Source: Noviherbaspirillum sp039649305
Lineage (GTDB): Bacteria; Pseudomonadota; Gammaproteobacteria; Burkholderiales; Burkholderiaceae_D
Reading direction: 5' to 3'
Length of the DNA: 6,783 bases
NCBI GenBank assembly: GCA_039649305.1
Contig: JBBWZW010000154.1
Coordinates: 1 to 6,783, forward strand
Numbering within the stretch: position 1 is the stretch's first letter; each line of letters starts with the position of its first letter. Positions 5,694 through 6,783 of this stretch are shown one piece after another. The position numbers were made by a program, and so were the translations under genes. A model generated the notes under the pieces. The model was not told the DNA's origin. It did no database searches and worked only from the letters and a program-made list of their open reading frames with translations.

Positions 5694-6574
5694 CCTGTTG
5701 CCCGCTTCGTCGCCGCTCTTGCCTGAAAGACCACCAGCCAGGTCGCCAATACCACCAGTCCACATCCGATCAGCATGTTGAGGTTGATCGGCTCATGCAG
5801 GAACAGCGCGCCCCACAGCAATGCAAACAACGGAATCAGGAAGGTCACGGTAAGCGCTTTCGTTGGTCCGAGATCGGCGATCAGGCGGAAGTAAATGAAA
5901 TAGGCGATCGCGGTACACAGGAGCGCAAGCGCGCCGGCCATCAGCAGGATGAATGGCGTTAATTCGCCACGTATCGGCGCCAGCGGCAGGAAGGGCAGCA
6001 GCGCCAGTGTCGCGCCTAGCTGCGAGCCGGTTGCCATCAGTGGAGAAGCGATATGCGCCGACTTCCTTTTCGAATACGCGGCTGCGATGCTGTAACAGAT
6101 GGCTGCGCTTATGCCGGCCATGACCGCGAGCAGCGTCTGGGAGGTGAATTGCGCTGGGCCCAGCCGCACCAGGAAAGCTACTCCAACAATACCGATCGAA
6201 AGACCGGCGATCTTGCGTGCGGTGAGTTTTTCGTTCAGGACCGTCGCGCCAATCAATGCGCCCCACAGCGGGCTGGTTGCATTCAGGATGGCCGAGTACC
6301 CGGCGGGCAGTGTCAGGGCCGCATAGGAAAACAATGCAAATGGAAGCGCGGAATTCAATGTGCCCACCACCAGGTAGTGTGTCCAGTTTGCCGCGAATCC
6401 CATTGCGCGTCCGCTAGCAAGCATGAACAGCAGCATCGCCGCTCCTGCGACCGCTATACGTATCTCCGCGGTCCATAACGGTCCGAGCACCGGCGCGAGG
6501 ATGCGCATGAAGAGAAACGATGCGCCCCAGATGGCGGCGAGGCTCAACAGCCGGATAATGTCGCCACTTCGCAT
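5690..6574 (-). CDS. EamA-family (drug/metabolite transporter superfamily) permease, second copy
   Basis: A 294-residue inner-membrane protein with the ten-helix, two-repeat EamA pattern. Repeat 1 ends in the family motif LNEKLTARKIAGLSIGIVG (113-131) and repeat 2 in FLHEPINLNMLIGCGLV (258-274), each with a conserved Glu (115, 261). Hydrophobic spans lie near 6-26, 36-54, 65-86, 92-113, 121-138, 147-166, 181-199, 206-225, 240-259 and 265-284. The sequence differs clearly from the other EamA permease here, so the two are distant paralogues and not a recent duplication. The substrate is unknown. The start is ATG 6574-6572 (MRSGDIIRLL). The frame stays open upstream to 6733, but that part is arginine-rich, non-membrane and overlaps the end of the MFS gene. 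No strong Shine-Dalgarno is visible. The stop TAG (5692-5690) overlaps the pabBC stop, leaving no room for a terminator. Confidence 0.9.
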   Translation of the reverse strand: MRSGDIIRLLSLAAIWGASFLFMRILAPVLGPLWTAEIRIAVAGAAMLLFMLASGRAMGFAANWTHYLVVGTLNSALPFALFSYAALTLPAGYSAILNATSPLWGALIGATVLNEKLTARKIAGLSIGIVGVAFLVRLGPAQFTSQTLLAVMAGISAAICYSIAAAYSKRKSAHIASPLMATGSQLGATLALLPFLPLAPIRGELTPFILLMAGALALLCTAIAYFIYFRLIADLGPTKALTVTFLIPLFALLWGALFLHEPINLNMLIGCGLVVLATWLVVFQARAATKRATG

Positions 6575-6621
6575 AATGGTGGTCTCAGGATTGAACGAGT
6601 CGTCAGGATAGTCGAAACAGG

Positions 6622-6651
6622 CTGATGCCGTTCGCCGGAAACGGACATCAG
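6622..6651 (-). terminator. Possible hairpin at the end of the MFS gene
   Basis: CTGATG-CCGTT (6622-6632) pairs with AACGG-A-CATCAG (6640-6651), giving 11 pairs with one bulged A and a 7-nt loop. The hairpin overlaps the MFS stop codon (6650-6648). On the minus strand it is followed only by CCTGTTTCG, not a real U-tract, so it is at best a weak terminator or a 3'-end stabiliser that lets some transcripts read on into the EamA gene. Confidence 0.35.
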
Positions 6652-6783
6652 GCCAACGCCCGCTGCCGCGACCCCAACACCGCGCCGATAAGCAGCGCGG
6701 CAGCGGAAAAGATGAAGCCACGTTGCAATCCACCTGCGCCGTCGGATATCCAGCCGACGATGGTCGGACCGACGATCTGGCCG
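6648..6783 (-). CDS. C-terminal end of a major facilitator superfamily-type transporter (rest beyond window edge)
   Basis: The last 44 residues and TGA stop of a membrane protein entering from the right edge. It reads GQIVGPTIVGWISDG, then a hydrophobic helix GFIFSAAALLIGAVLG, and a short polar tail ending RQRALA. The GQxxGPxxxGWxxDG pattern followed by a last helix is typical of helix 11 to 12 of MFS carriers, and reminds me of the YbfB/YjiJ group, though that is a weak call from such a short fragment. It lies 73 bp upstream of the EamA gene on the same strand; a bulged hairpin overlaps its stop. The substrate cannot be inferred. Confidence 0.75.
   Translation of the reverse strand, partial: GQIVGPTIVGWISDGAGGLQRGFIFSAAALLIGAVLGSRQRALA

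Noticed and set aside
6575..6733. 53-codon upstream extension of the second EamA permease
   Set aside because: It overlaps the end of the MFS gene, is arginine-rich and not membrane-like; MRSGDIIRLL at 6574 is a normal EamA N-terminus.
1..6783. Defence island, mobile element, CRISPR or other novel multi-gene system
   Set aside because: Every substantial reading frame belongs to a familiar housekeeping, regulatory or transporter family, base composition looks even, and no transposase, integrase, attachment site or spaced direct repeats are visible.

Overview
The window reads as an ordinary chromosomal segment of a GC-rich betaproteobacterium, most likely Burkholderiales and probably Oxalobacteraceae (Herminiimonas/Herbaspirillum/Collimonas-like). 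That placement is from remembered protein similarity (ArgB, SlmA, the WGNP-containing sigma factor) and from the order argB, HAD pyrimidine nucleotidase, slmA. No database was searched. No insertion sequence, phage gene, CRISPR array, tRNA or rRNA is visible.

Layout: (a) 1-380, minus strand, the N-terminal part of an ECF-type sigma factor running off the left edge. (b) 381-448, a short divergent control region with a perfect 8-bp dyad overlapping the likely argB -10 box and Shine-Dalgarno sequence. (c) 449-1360, argB (N-acetylglutamate kinase), closed by a textbook intrinsic terminator at 1382-1420. (d) 1503-2228, a HAD hydrolase of the pyrimidine 5'-nucleotidase type, followed 44 bp later by slmA (2273-2848, TetR-fold nucleoid-occlusion factor). 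(e) 2849-2933, an inverted pair of degenerate 7-bp tandem repeats that abuts the next start codon. (f) 2934-3818, an EamA/DMT permease. (g) 3870-5693, a fused aminodeoxychorismate synthase/lyase (PabB-PabC) in the same reading frame as the permease, with no ATG start. (h) 5690-6574, minus strand, a second EamA permease whose stop codon overlaps the pabBC stop. (i) 6648-6783, minus strand, the C-terminus of an MFS-type transporter running off the right edge. No stretch over 300 bp lacks a gene.

Functionally the genes cover arginine synthesis (argB), p-aminobenzoate/folate synthesis (pabBC), nucleotide housekeeping (HAD), chromosome-aware cell division (slmA), extracytoplasmic or stress regulation (the sigma factor), and three transporters of unknown substrate. 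I see no multi-gene novel system. The parts that deserve a second look are non-coding: the dyad between the sigma factor and argB, the heptamer inverted repeat with two ATGA-linked mini-ORFs leading into the permease, the unusual pabBC start, and the overlapping stop codons of pabBC and the second permease. Several genes here (HAD, slmA, the first permease, pabBC) lack a well-placed Shine-Dalgarno sequence.
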